Shown here one piece after another: positions 20,742-28,761 of a DNA stretch of 64,000 nucleotides. The notes beneath the pieces were generated by a model. That model did not search any database. It saw only the letters and a program-made list of their open reading frames with translations, and had not been told where the DNA came from. The stretch lies in NCBI GenBank assembly GCA_016719485.1, contig JADJZB010000033.1:22339-86338 (forward strand), written 5' to 3'. Within the stretch, counting starts at the first letter, position 1. Every line of letters begins with the position of its first letter. Source of the stretch: Holophagales bacterium. Its GTDB lineage: Bacteria; Acidobacteriota; Thermoanaerobaculia; UBA5066. A program made the position numbers and the translations under genes.

Positions 20742-22262
20742 ATGAAGAAATTTACTGTCTTGGTTGCACTGGCGCTCCTCGCGGCGACCGGCACGAGCTA
20801 CGCGGTGACGTGCTCGACCGACAACGTCCCGGGCGCCACGCTGCTCGTTCCCTACTTCCAGGTGAGCGGGTCCGCCGCCGCCGGCGCCATCGCGCCGGGC
20901 GGGGTCGACACCCTCGTCGCCATCACCAACGTCTCCGAGTGGGGCGCCATCGCCCACGTCACCATCTGGAACAAGCAGTCGGCCGCCGTGCTCGACTTCA
21001 ACGTTCCGATGACGGGCTTCGACGTTGCCTTCTTCTCGATGAGGGACGTCCTCAACGGGAACCTCAACGTCAACCCGAACACCCAGGTGCTGCAGGCGAA
21101 GACTGGCGACGATCCCTGCCAGGACGACGACTTCATCGGCAACGACCAGGACCTGTTCACCCGTTTCGAGAACCCGGACAGCGGCGACTTCAACGACTCC
21201 ATCGGCTTCTACGCCACCCCGGCCTTCTCGGGCAACTTCCGTAACCGCGTTCTCGACTCCCTCGACGAGTCGCCGGCCTACTCGAGCCTCGGCACGCGTC
21301 CCGCGAACGACGTCGACAACCCGGCCTGCGGCATCGGCGCTTCGGACGGCGTGTTCACGTCGAGCTTCTCGGGCTACGTCACGATCGACGTCGTGAACTA
21401 CTGCACGAACTTCTTCCCGAACCAGTCGACCTTCTACACGAACGACGCGATCGCGACCATGGGATGGGATGACAACTGGGGCCCGAACGTCCTCATGGGC
21501 GACGTGTTCTTCATCGACCCGGCCGCAGCCGGCGGGAACATCTCCGGCGACGCCGCCATCTCCCTCGAGTTCGACGTGCGCCTCGAGAACACCGATGTCT
21601 GGGCTGACTCCGACAACAAGACCTTCTACGGTCGCTACGGCCAGCAGTTCGACGACGCCGCCGGCCCGGCTCCCTCCGACTACTGGTTCCTCGGCGACGG
21701 CCGCGAGCCCCTCGGCACGGCCTACGCCTTCCGTTACCTGAACGATGCGGCCGCCGGCCTCACGACCTGGGCCGTGATCTGGCGCTCCGACCGTTGGGAC
21801 GCTGACGACGACAGCGACGACGAGACGGTCATCATCGCCAACAACCTCTGCGACAAGTCGTCCAATGCCACCGGTAACAAGATGACCGCCAACGGTCGCC
21901 AGATCTCGGTCTCGACCTGGGACAACGACGAGAACCAGAACCAGCAGACCGGCGGCGGGCCTTCGGGCGACGAGCCGATCGACGTCTACACCAACGTGTG
22001 GTGGGAGAGCAACCGGATCCTCGTCACGGGGAACGGCGACCTCAACCCGGCCGGCTTCAAGGGCGGCTGGACTCGCCTCACCTTCAACCGCAACTACAGC
22101 CCCCTCTATCACCAGGCTCACGTGAGCGTCCAGCACACGGCTCCTGGCGCGTTCGTCAGCGTTGGCCACGACGCCACCCTGATCGACCACCAGTTCCTCT
22201 GCCCGGCGGGCTTCCCCTTCGCCGAGCCCGGCAACATCGCCTACGGCACGGCCGTCGAGTAA
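20742..22262 (+). CDS. Secreted acidic protein, probably well expressed, unknown function
   Basis: A 506-residue protein with a textbook signal peptide (MKKFTVLVALALLAATGTSYA). The ATG at 20742 has CAGGAG upstream. Codon use leans heavily to C-ending codons (AAC, GAC, ATC, TTC) more than in its neighbours, a usual sign of strong expression. The mature protein is rich in Asp, Asn and aromatic residues and has several paired cysteines. Its early part (VPGATLLVPYFQVSG) resembles uncharacterised secreted proteins, but I name no family. A promoter, a long leader and a strong terminator frame it as a single-gene unit. A surface-layer or abundant envelope role is only a guess. Confidence 0.8.
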   Translation: MKKFTVLVALALLAATGTSYAVTCSTDNVPGATLLVPYFQVSGSAAAGAIAPGGVDTLVAITNVSEWGAIAHVTIWNKQSAAVLDFNVPMTGFDVAFFSMRDVLNGNLNVNPNTQVLQAKTGDDPCQDDDFIGNDQDLFTRFENPDSGDFNDSIGFYATPAFSGNFRNRVLDSLDESPAYSSLGTRPANDVDNPACGIGASDGVFTSSFSGYVTIDVVNYCTNFFPNQSTFYTNDAIATMGWDDNWGPNVLMGDVFFIDPAAAGGNISGDAAISLEFDVRLENTDVWADSDNKTFYGRYGQQFDDAAGPAPSDYWFLGDGREPLGTAYAFRYLNDAAAGLTTWAVIWRSDRWDADDDSDDETVIIANNLCDKSSNATGNKMTANGRQISVSTWDNDENQNQQTGGGPSGDEPIDVYTNVWWESNRILVTGNGDLNPAGFKGGWTRLTFNRNYSPLYHQAHVSVQHTAPGAFVSVGHDATLIDHQFLCPAGFPFAEPGNIAYGTAVE

Positions 22263-22292
22263 ACGGAACTGAATCAAGGGAATCGTCCCTGA

Positions 22293-22324
22293 GGGCGGGC
22301 GGCGAAAGCCGCCCGCCCTTTTTT
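22293..22324 (+). terminator. Strong intrinsic terminator
   Basis: An 11-bp perfect GC stem (GGGCGGGCGGC and complement) with a GAAA tetraloop is followed by TTTTTT and further T-rich bases. It lies 31 nt after the secreted-protein stop. Confidence 0.93.
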
Positions 22325-22509
22325 CGTTTTTCGTGGGATTTCGGCCCCCTCCGACACTTCCCGGCGGCCGCGACTCGCCGCCCCGCCGGTTCGCCTCTCG
22401 TAGGGATCTCTGGATAAGGTATGATTCTCGAGGTTCGGTCTTTTCGCCCTGGGCGCGCCTGGCTCGCCACGGGGTATTCGCTTGTGGGGTGCCATTCAAA
22501 GGGGGTTCC

Positions 22510-25500
22510 ATGATTTTGTTCGCTTCGCGGAGTCGCGCTGCTCGGAACGCAGGGCTCGTCCTCTCCATGCTCGTGCCCTTCGCGGGGCCGAGTTCGAGGG
22601 CCGACGCCCAGTGCCAGGTCCTCTCGGCGCCTTCGAAATTCGATCCGCCGTCATCCGGCCTGCCGTCCTACCTCCGCTTCCAGTCACGGAAGGACGCGTT
22701 GAGCATGGGCGGGTCCCCGGGCGCGCAGCGCCTGACCATTCGCTACAACTACGGCTTCCTCGTCTACAGCCTGGCGAATCCCGGCGCCCCCGCCAGGATC
22801 TCCATCGAGGACCTGCTCGGGACGGACAAGTACCCGAAGAGCGGTGACGGCCAGGAGCGCATCGGTCCCGTCGCCATCTCGCCGGACGGCACGCGCGCCT
22901 ACGGGTCCTGGACGGATGTCTCGAACCACGGGACGATCGTGATGAACGCGAGCGGATCGTCGTATTACCCGGTCGGGGACTTCCTCCCGGCGGGTGACGG
23001 GGTCAGGGCCCTCGCCGCCCTGAAGGTCGGGAACCGGCAGCTCGCGTTTGCCACCAGCAGCCAGGGGATCTTCGCCTCGGACATTACGGACTACCAGACC
23101 ATAGCCGGCCCGGCGCAGAAGAACGGAATCCCCTCGGCGCTGATCGCCAACGCGGGGATCTCCTCTCCCTCGGGTATTACGGCGCTGGAGGCTGCGGGCG
23201 CCTACCACGTGGTCTCCTGGAACAGCGACGGCCTGGCCATCGTCGACGTCTCGAATCCCGGTCTCCCGGGCGCGGGCCTCACGGCGAGCTTCTCGGGCCG
23301 GGGCTACGCGATGTCCCAGCTCGGGCTCTCGGGCGCCGGCTCCATCACCGCAGTCGCGGCCGCGAGTCATCCCCAGAGCGGCGACCTGTACCTCCTGGCG
23401 GAAGCCTCGACGTCGCTGGGAGGGGGCATCTATGCCTCCACCGGCGTCACGTTGAACCGGGTCGACCGCTCGACGGGAAATCTCACGCTCGTCGGGTCCT
23501 ACCTGCCGCCGGCCGGCGCGAGAAGGTCGCAGAAGCAGATCGTCCTGCTTCCGTTCGACTCCGACGTCGTCGCGTTCTTCCTCGAAGGCAAGGACAGCGG
23601 CGGGCTCCAGCCGGAGGTCCATTCCTCCTCCGACTTTGCGAGGAACCTGGCGGAGGCGGCACCGGCGTTCCCGGAGCCGACCCAAGCGCTCTCGCTCAAG
23701 GGGCTGAGGGTGTCCGGCGGGAACGTCTTCCTCTACATCCTCGACTCCATCGGGAGCTACGTCGCCTCCCTGGACTGTTCCACGGCACCCACCCCGGCGA
23801 GCGCGGCACTGAGCGTCGAGGCCGTTCCCTACTCGGGAGGCGCCGCCACACCCGTTGCCGACGGGGGCTCGGTCTTCATCGGCGACCAGCTTCGGATCAA
23901 GCCGGCCTTCTCGCCGACCGACGCCATCCAGCCGCTCCTCTCCTGGCGGCTCGACTACGACTTCCACGACGGCAACGCGCTCGACTCGAGCGCGACCACC
24001 TACCGGCTGAAGCAGCCCGACTCCGTCCTCACCGCGGGTGCGGCGTTTCCGGCCCAGGTCACCCTGATCGGCCCGTGCGACCCGGCACAGGTCCCTCAGA
24101 GCGGCCCGGCGCCCGAGCCGTCGAGCGGCGCGGGCTGCTGGGAATCGGTCACGACGAACGGGGACTGGACGGTTCCGGCGGGAACGCCGGACTTTTCGGC
24201 CGCCGCGCCCGCCGACAAGCAGCTCACGATCGGCTTCGAAGCCCAGAACGCGCTGAACGAGGGCTCCTCCTCGCTGGCGAAGCACCGGATCGCCTGGAAG
24301 GTGCCGCGCCAGTTTCTGAAGAACACCTCGATTCTCTCGGGCGGGGCGCTCGAGGACCTCTCCGAAGGCAGCCCGCTGACGTCCGGCCTGAACTGGTACA
24401 TCTCGCAGACTCCCGTAGGGCAGGCGGGGGACGACGTCCTCACGCTCCAGGCCTGCACCGGGACCACCTGCACGCCGAGCCCTGCGCTCGTGCAGCCCGG
24501 CAACTACCGCTACTGGGTCACCGTGCCCTACCGCGGCGGCTTCCGGACGGCCCCGTGTCCCGGCCTCCAGGCAGACCAGGTCACCTGCTCAGGGGACGCG
24601 GCGAAGGTCGTCTCGGTCACCGACGTCGTCCTGTCGCTCACCGCACCGGCGCAGGTCCTCGTCGGGACGAGCACGACCACGGTGCCGAGCACCTCCAAGA
24701 AGGGTGTCTCGGTCACCGCGTGCCCCGCAACGACGAACGGCTTTTCCTACAACTTCTGCGTCCTGAACGGGGGGAGCTGCCCGGAAGGGGCCTACGTCAC
24801 GACGGGCCTGACGGCCCCGAATCCGTTCCCGGCGTCCGGCACGGGCTCGATCACGGTCCCCACGCCGGCTGTCGGCACCTGGGGCCTTCGGGTCCGTTAC
24901 ACCTACACGACCGCGGGGGACTGCAGCGCTCCGACGGTGGCCCAGTGGCCGGCGTCCGGCTGGTCGCCGCTCACGGTCCTCCAGGCCGTACCTTCCATTC
25001 GCCTGCGCAACTCCAGCGACACGTCCGACATTCCGAAGTCGATCGGCATCTACTGGGAGCTGACGACCGGCCAGACGGCGAGGCTCTACGCCGAGCTGAA
25101 CGGCGTTCGTGACACGAACCCCCCTCCAGGCCTGGCCTGGAGATACAGGCCGGCGGGCACGCTCTCGGAAACCACGATTTCGGGAGGGCAGGGGGCGAGC
25201 TTCTCCATCTCCACCGCGGGGGAGTACGAGATCGTCCTGAGAGGCTACGGCCTCGACGTCATCGCGAGCGCGGGCGTCAGCGCGGCGACCGGCGGAGGCG
25301 GAGGCGGTGGAGGTGGTGGTGGCGGCGCGCCGACCGTGTCCTCGGTGACGGCCTCCAACTATTCTCCGAGCGTCGGGCAATCGGTCACTTTCTCCTGTAA
25401 CGCCACCCAGGGAGGCGCGCCGATCACCTCCTACGACTGGGTTCTCGCGAGCGGGGTGACCAGGTCGACCTCCTCGTCGACCACCACCTACTCCTACAGC

Positions 25501-27951
25501 ACCGCGGGGACGAAGACGTTCTCCTGCACGGCCAACGACAGCGCCGGGCTGTCGAGCAGCACGCGCGTGAGCTCGCTGACGGTTTCGGGCGGCAGCGACG
25601 TCGGATCGTGCGGGTTCGTCATCAACAACGCGCAGGGCGCGAAGGTCTCGTACGACCCGGTGACGCAGAGCTACGACGCGGCGAGCGGCCAGCCCCTGAC
25701 CTTCGTGGCGTCCGGAGTGACGTCGACCGTCAGCTGGAACTTCGGCAATGGCGAGACGGGCTCCGGCAACCCCGCCACCTATACGTACAACGTGACCCAG
25801 AATGCCTCGTACACGGTGGCGATGTCTTCCGGCGGCTGTTCCAAGAGCTACCTCGTCTACGTGTCGGCCCCGACCGGACCGAGCTTCACCGTAGCCGACG
25901 CCGGAACGGGTACGGCCCTCGCGGCCCCGACGGGAGTCTGGGAGGCCAACGCCGGCCAGAGCCTGAGGTTCACGGCGAACGGGACGGTGGGGCCGGTCAG
26001 CTGGGACTTCGGCGACGGCCAGATCTCGAACGACGCCGCGCCGGTCAAGATCTACACCCCGCTCACCCACACGACCTACACCGTGACTCTCCACAACAAC
26101 GGTCTGATGACGCAGAAGAGCATCAAGGTCAACGGATCCACGGGTGCGCCGCTGACCGGGAACTACACGTACCGGTACGCGGACGGATCGACGGTGAGCC
26201 GATCGGCCGTGCAGCCCAACCAGGCGATCGTCTTCACGGGCGCCGATCAGGCGACGTCGTACACCTGGGACTTCGGCGACGGCTCGGCTCTCGCCACCGG
26301 CTCGCCGAAGGAGTACACCTTCACGCGCGGCGGGACGTTCACCGTGAAGCTCACCGTGGCGCGCAGCGGAGTCCCCGGCACGGCCACCACACCGTCGCCG
26401 TTCTCGTTCACCGTGCTCGCACCGCCCGACCCGCTCCTGTGGGTGGCAGCGGGCATGGCCTACGCCGACGGCGGGAACGGCGCGCGTTGGCAGTCGGACC
26501 TGTCGATCTACAACCCCGGAACGCAGGCGGCTACGGTCTCGCTGGCGTTCGTCGCGGGCGCCGGGTGGGATGGCGTCACGAACGCCGACTGGCGGACGCT
26601 CGGAGTCGGTCCGGGCGAAACGCGCGCCTTCTCGAACATCCTCGCCGGCTTCTTCGGCCTCGCGAAGGGCGCGTGGGGCGTCGTCCTCGTCCGAGGCGAC
26701 AACGTTCCCGTCTCTCCCGTGGTCGTGAGCCGCACGTACAACGCGGCAACCGCCGAGGAGACCGGAACGTACGGCCTGTCGGTCCCGGCCATGTCGGTGT
26801 CCTCCGGCGTGAAGCCCCAGTCGGCGGCGGCGTCGACCTTCCTCGCCGACCTTCGGCACGACGAGGCGTACCGGACGAACCTGACCGTGGCCAACCTGAA
26901 AGAAGAGACGGCCGAGGTCGAGGTCATCTTCCGCGACGCGGGAGGGAACGTCCTCGGGGCACCCGCGCGCGTGACGGTCGAGCCGCGCGGGGTGAAGCAG
27001 CTCAACGCGGCCCTTTCGACGGCCCCTGCGGTCGGGACGGAACCGATCGGCGGCGCCGGCTGGAGCAGCCCGGCCCCGCACTTCTCGGCCGAAATCAAAC
27101 TGAAGCGTGGAACGGGCGTCTATCCCTACGCCACCGTGATCGACCAGGGCACCGGCGACTCGATCGTCGTCACGCCCACACTCCGTCCCGCCGCCAGCTA
27201 CCGTCTTCCGGGCATCGTCCGGGTGAAGGGCAAGAACGGCGCCTTCTGGGTGAGCGACGTGGCCCTCCTGAACCCCAGCGCCGTCGCGCGGAAGATCCGC
27301 GTCACGTACTCCTACGTGAAGCTCGGCACGACGCGCCGCATCGAGGTCTCCGACGTCTTCTCCCTCGCGCCGTATCAGCTCGCGGTCGCGGTCGACTTCG
27401 TGAAGTACTGGCTGGGCCTGGCGGAAGGCGACCAGGACGGCTACGCGTCGTCCTACCTCGACTTCGCGCCGGCATCCGACGACCCGGCGCCGACGGAACC
27501 GATCGTCGTCACCGGGAAGACCTACACGCCGTCGGGCACGGGCTCGGTCGGGCTCCAGGTGGATGCCTTCGTCTTCGAAGACGGCATGAGCGAGCAGGCC
27601 TCCCGCCGCAGGCTCGTACTCTCCGGCCTCGAGGCGAACGCCCGCTACCGCACGAACGTCGCGCTCTTCCTCACACCCGGCTCGACGGGAGGCGCCCAGG
27701 TGGACGTCCGCGTGCTCGACGCGTTCGGCCGGGAGTCGAAGAAGATTGCGTTCGTCGGCCTCGATCCCACGAATCCTTTCGTGCAGCTGAGCAGCGCGGA
27801 CCTCTTCGCGGGCCTGAGCACGGACGACTCGTCCCGGGCGACCGTCGTCATCGACTCGCCCCGAGGCACCGGCCACGTCGGGGCCTACGCCACGGTCATC
27901 GACAACAAGTCCGAGGATGCGACCTTCGTCGCGGGCCAGCCGGCGCCCTGA
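22510..27951 (+). CDS. Large secreted PKD/Ig-domain protein with a duplicated C-terminal module
   Basis: The ATG at 22510 (after a GGGGG run) gives 1,813 residues with a signal peptide. The frame is open further upstream, but that would cross the preceding terminator. The first ~450 residues read as a repetitive beta-propeller. Ig-like segments follow to about residue 925. A run of 12 glycines (25291-25326) precedes a group of PKD domains with SYDWVLASG, VSWNFGNGE, VSWDFGDG and YTWDFGDGS cores. The last ~500 residues are two related ~250-residue modules (26440-27190 and 27199-27948) built around WQSDLSIYNPG / WVSDVALLNPS and AYRTNLTVAN / RYRTNVALFL. Such proteins are usually surface adhesins or glycan binders. 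No enzyme motif is seen. A TATGAT at 22420-22425 could be its -10 box. Confidence 0.8.
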   Translation: MILFASRSRAARNAGLVLSMLVPFAGPSSRADAQCQVLSAPSKFDPPSSGLPSYLRFQSRKDALSMGGSPGAQRLTIRYNYGFLVYSLANPGAPARISIEDLLGTDKYPKSGDGQERIGPVAISPDGTRAYGSWTDVSNHGTIVMNASGSSYYPVGDFLPAGDGVRALAALKVGNRQLAFATSSQGIFASDITDYQTIAGPAQKNGIPSALIANAGISSPSGITALEAAGAYHVVSWNSDGLAIVDVSNPGLPGAGLTASFSGRGYAMSQLGLSGAGSITAVAAASHPQSGDLYLLAEASTSLGGGIYASTGVTLNRVDRSTGNLTLVGSYLPPAGARRSQKQIVLLPFDSDVVAFFLEGKDSGGLQPEVHSSSDFARNLAEAAPAFPEPTQALSLKGLRVSGGNVFLYILDSIGSYVASLDCSTAPTPASAALSVEAVPYSGGAATPVADGGSVFIGDQLRIKPAFSPTDAIQPLLSWRLDYDFHDGNALDSSATTYRLKQPDSVLTAGAAFPAQVTLIGPCDPAQVPQSGPAPEPSSGAGCWESVTTNGDWTVPAGTPDFSAAAPADKQLTIGFEAQNALNEGSSSLAKHRIAWKVPRQFLKNTSILSGGALEDLSEGSPLTSGLNWYISQTPVGQAGDDVLTLQACTGTTCTPSPALVQPGNYRYWVTVPYRGGFRTAPCPGLQADQVTCSGDAAKVVSVTDVVLSLTAPAQVLVGTSTTTVPSTSKKGVSVTACPATTNGFSYNFCVLNGGSCPEGAYVTTGLTAPNPFPASGTGSITVPTPAVGTWGLRVRYTYTTAGDCSAPTVAQWPASGWSPLTVLQAVPSIRLRNSSDTSDIPKSIGIYWELTTGQTARLYAELNGVRDTNPPPGLAWRYRPAGTLSETTISGGQGASFSISTAGEYEIVLRGYGLDVIASAGVSAATGGGGGGGGGGGGAPTVSSVTASNYSPSVGQSVTFSCNATQGGAPITSYDWVLASGVTRSTSSSTTTYSYSTAGTKTFSCTANDSAGLSSSTRVSSLTVSGGSDVGSCGFVINNAQGAKVSYDPVTQSYDAASGQPLTFVASGVTSTVSWNFGNGETGSGNPATYTYNVTQNASYTVAMSSGGCSKSYLVYVSAPTGPSFTVADAGTGTALAAPTGVWEANAGQSLRFTANGTVGPVSWDFGDGQISNDAAPVKIYTPLTHTTYTVTLHNNGLMTQKSIKVNGSTGAPLTGNYTYRYADGSTVSRSAVQPNQAIVFTGADQATSYTWDFGDGSALATGSPKEYTFTRGGTFTVKLTVARSGVPGTATTPSPFSFTVLAPPDPLLWVAAGMAYADGGNGARWQSDLSIYNPGTQAATVSLAFVAGAGWDGVTNADWRTLGVGPGETRAFSNILAGFFGLAKGAWGVVLVRGDNVPVSPVVVSRTYNAATAEETGTYGLSVPAMSVSSGVKPQSAAASTFLADLRHDEAYRTNLTVANLKEETAEVEVIFRDAGGNVLGAPARVTVEPRGVKQLNAALSTAPAVGTEPIGGAGWSSPAPHFSAEIKLKRGTGVYPYATVIDQGTGDSIVVTPTLRPAASYRLPGIVRVKGKNGAFWVSDVALLNPSAVARKIRVTYSYVKLGTTRRIEVSDVFSLAPYQLAVAVDFVKYWLGLAEGDQDGYASSYLDFAPASDDPAPTEPIVVTGKTYTPSGTGSVGLQVDAFVFEDGMSEQASRRRLVLSGLEANARYRTNVALFLTPGSTGGAQVDVRVLDAFGRESKKIAFVGLDPTNPFVQLSSADLFAGLSTDDSSRATVVIDSPRGTGHVGAYATVIDNKSEDATFVAGQPAP

Positions 27952-28006
27952 GCCGGCCTGACAACCGACCCCCAAGCCCGAAATCGTCGGGCTCACCCCT
28001 CACTTC

Positions 28007-28037
28007 GGCCCAGGCCATCGCCCGGGCCGTTTTTTTT
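28007..28037 (+). terminator. Intrinsic terminator after the PKD protein gene
   Basis: A 9-bp stem with one mismatch (GGCCCAGGC/GCCCGGGCC) closes a 4-nt loop, then eight T residues follow. A smaller stem (AGCCCGA/TCGGGCT) lies just before it. Confidence 0.85.
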
Positions 28038-28217
28038 CGCCCGATCCGTCTCCGGGGCAAGAACCGATGAACGACCGGCGTCGGCCCGTCGGCCGGGCGA
28101 ATCCGCCGGGACCGAACGGCCGGTCGGTTTTGTGCGAATTCCAATCAAGGCTCTTCCCATTGGCCTCCCGGCAGGTTCAGAATCCGCAGGTCATCAGCTG
28201 AAGTGAGGGGTGCGGGG

Positions 28218-28649
28218 ATGGTGGCTAGCGGGAGGAGGCTCGGCCGTGGCGTCGATTCGGGGAAAGAGCCGCCTCGACCCGCCTGCGAGATTCGCTCCCT
28301 CATACCGACCGACCCCTTCGCGGGACTCACTCCCCGGTTCGGCGACGACACGAAAGTCCTCTTCGTGGTGGAGGGTCCCAAGGCCGTCGCCGTCCGCAGG
28401 AACATCTCCGTCCGCACGCTCCTCCGGCATTTTCGCGAGGGCGGAAGAAGCCTCTCCCGCGTTCGCCAGGAGTGCAGGGCCGATCTCGTCTCGGTCCTCC
28501 TCGAGAGCGGCGTGCCCGTCGGGACGGTCGCCAGAGCCATCGGCCTGTCGGGTCCCCAGGCGCTCGGAAGGTTCGTTCGCTCGTGCTTCGGGCTCACGCC
28601 GACCGCGCTGCGCGACGTGCTGAGAAGGCGGGCCGCGGCAAACCGCTGA
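28218..28649 (+). CDS. Stand-alone AraC-type helix-turn-helix protein
   Basis: About 143 residues from the ATG at 28218 (AGGGG upstream; a GTG five codons earlier is possible). The C-terminal ~80 residues match an AraC/XylS double helix-turn-helix: ISVRTLLRHFREGGRSLSRV, then VPVGTVARAIGLSGPQALGR and FVRSCFGLTPTALRDVL. The N-terminal ~60 residues are Arg/Gly-rich and too short for the usual ligand domain, so the gene is either a natural minimal form or a truncated regulator. It lies directly upstream of the giant surface/toxin operon on the same strand and could regulate it. Confidence 0.65.
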   Translation: MVASGRRLGRGVDSGKEPPRPACEIRSLIPTDPFAGLTPRFGDDTKVLFVVEGPKAVAVRRNISVRTLLRHFREGGRSLSRVRQECRADLVSVLLESGVPVGTVARAIGLSGPQALGRFVRSCFGLTPTALRDVLRRRAAANR

Positions 28650-28761
28650 GACTGCGGCGCGGCCGCAGCCGTGTCGCGTTTTGTTCATTGTGGCGGGCGA
28701 TGCCCGTCGCATAGGTTGGGCGGCTGTGTGGGGGCTCGGACGGCTGCGGTCCTTGGCGTGC

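Noticed and set aside
20570..20745. Leader peptide overlapping the secreted-protein start by ATGA
   Set aside because: It has a GGAG upstream, but composition and length (58 codons) look like chance in a long untranslated leader.
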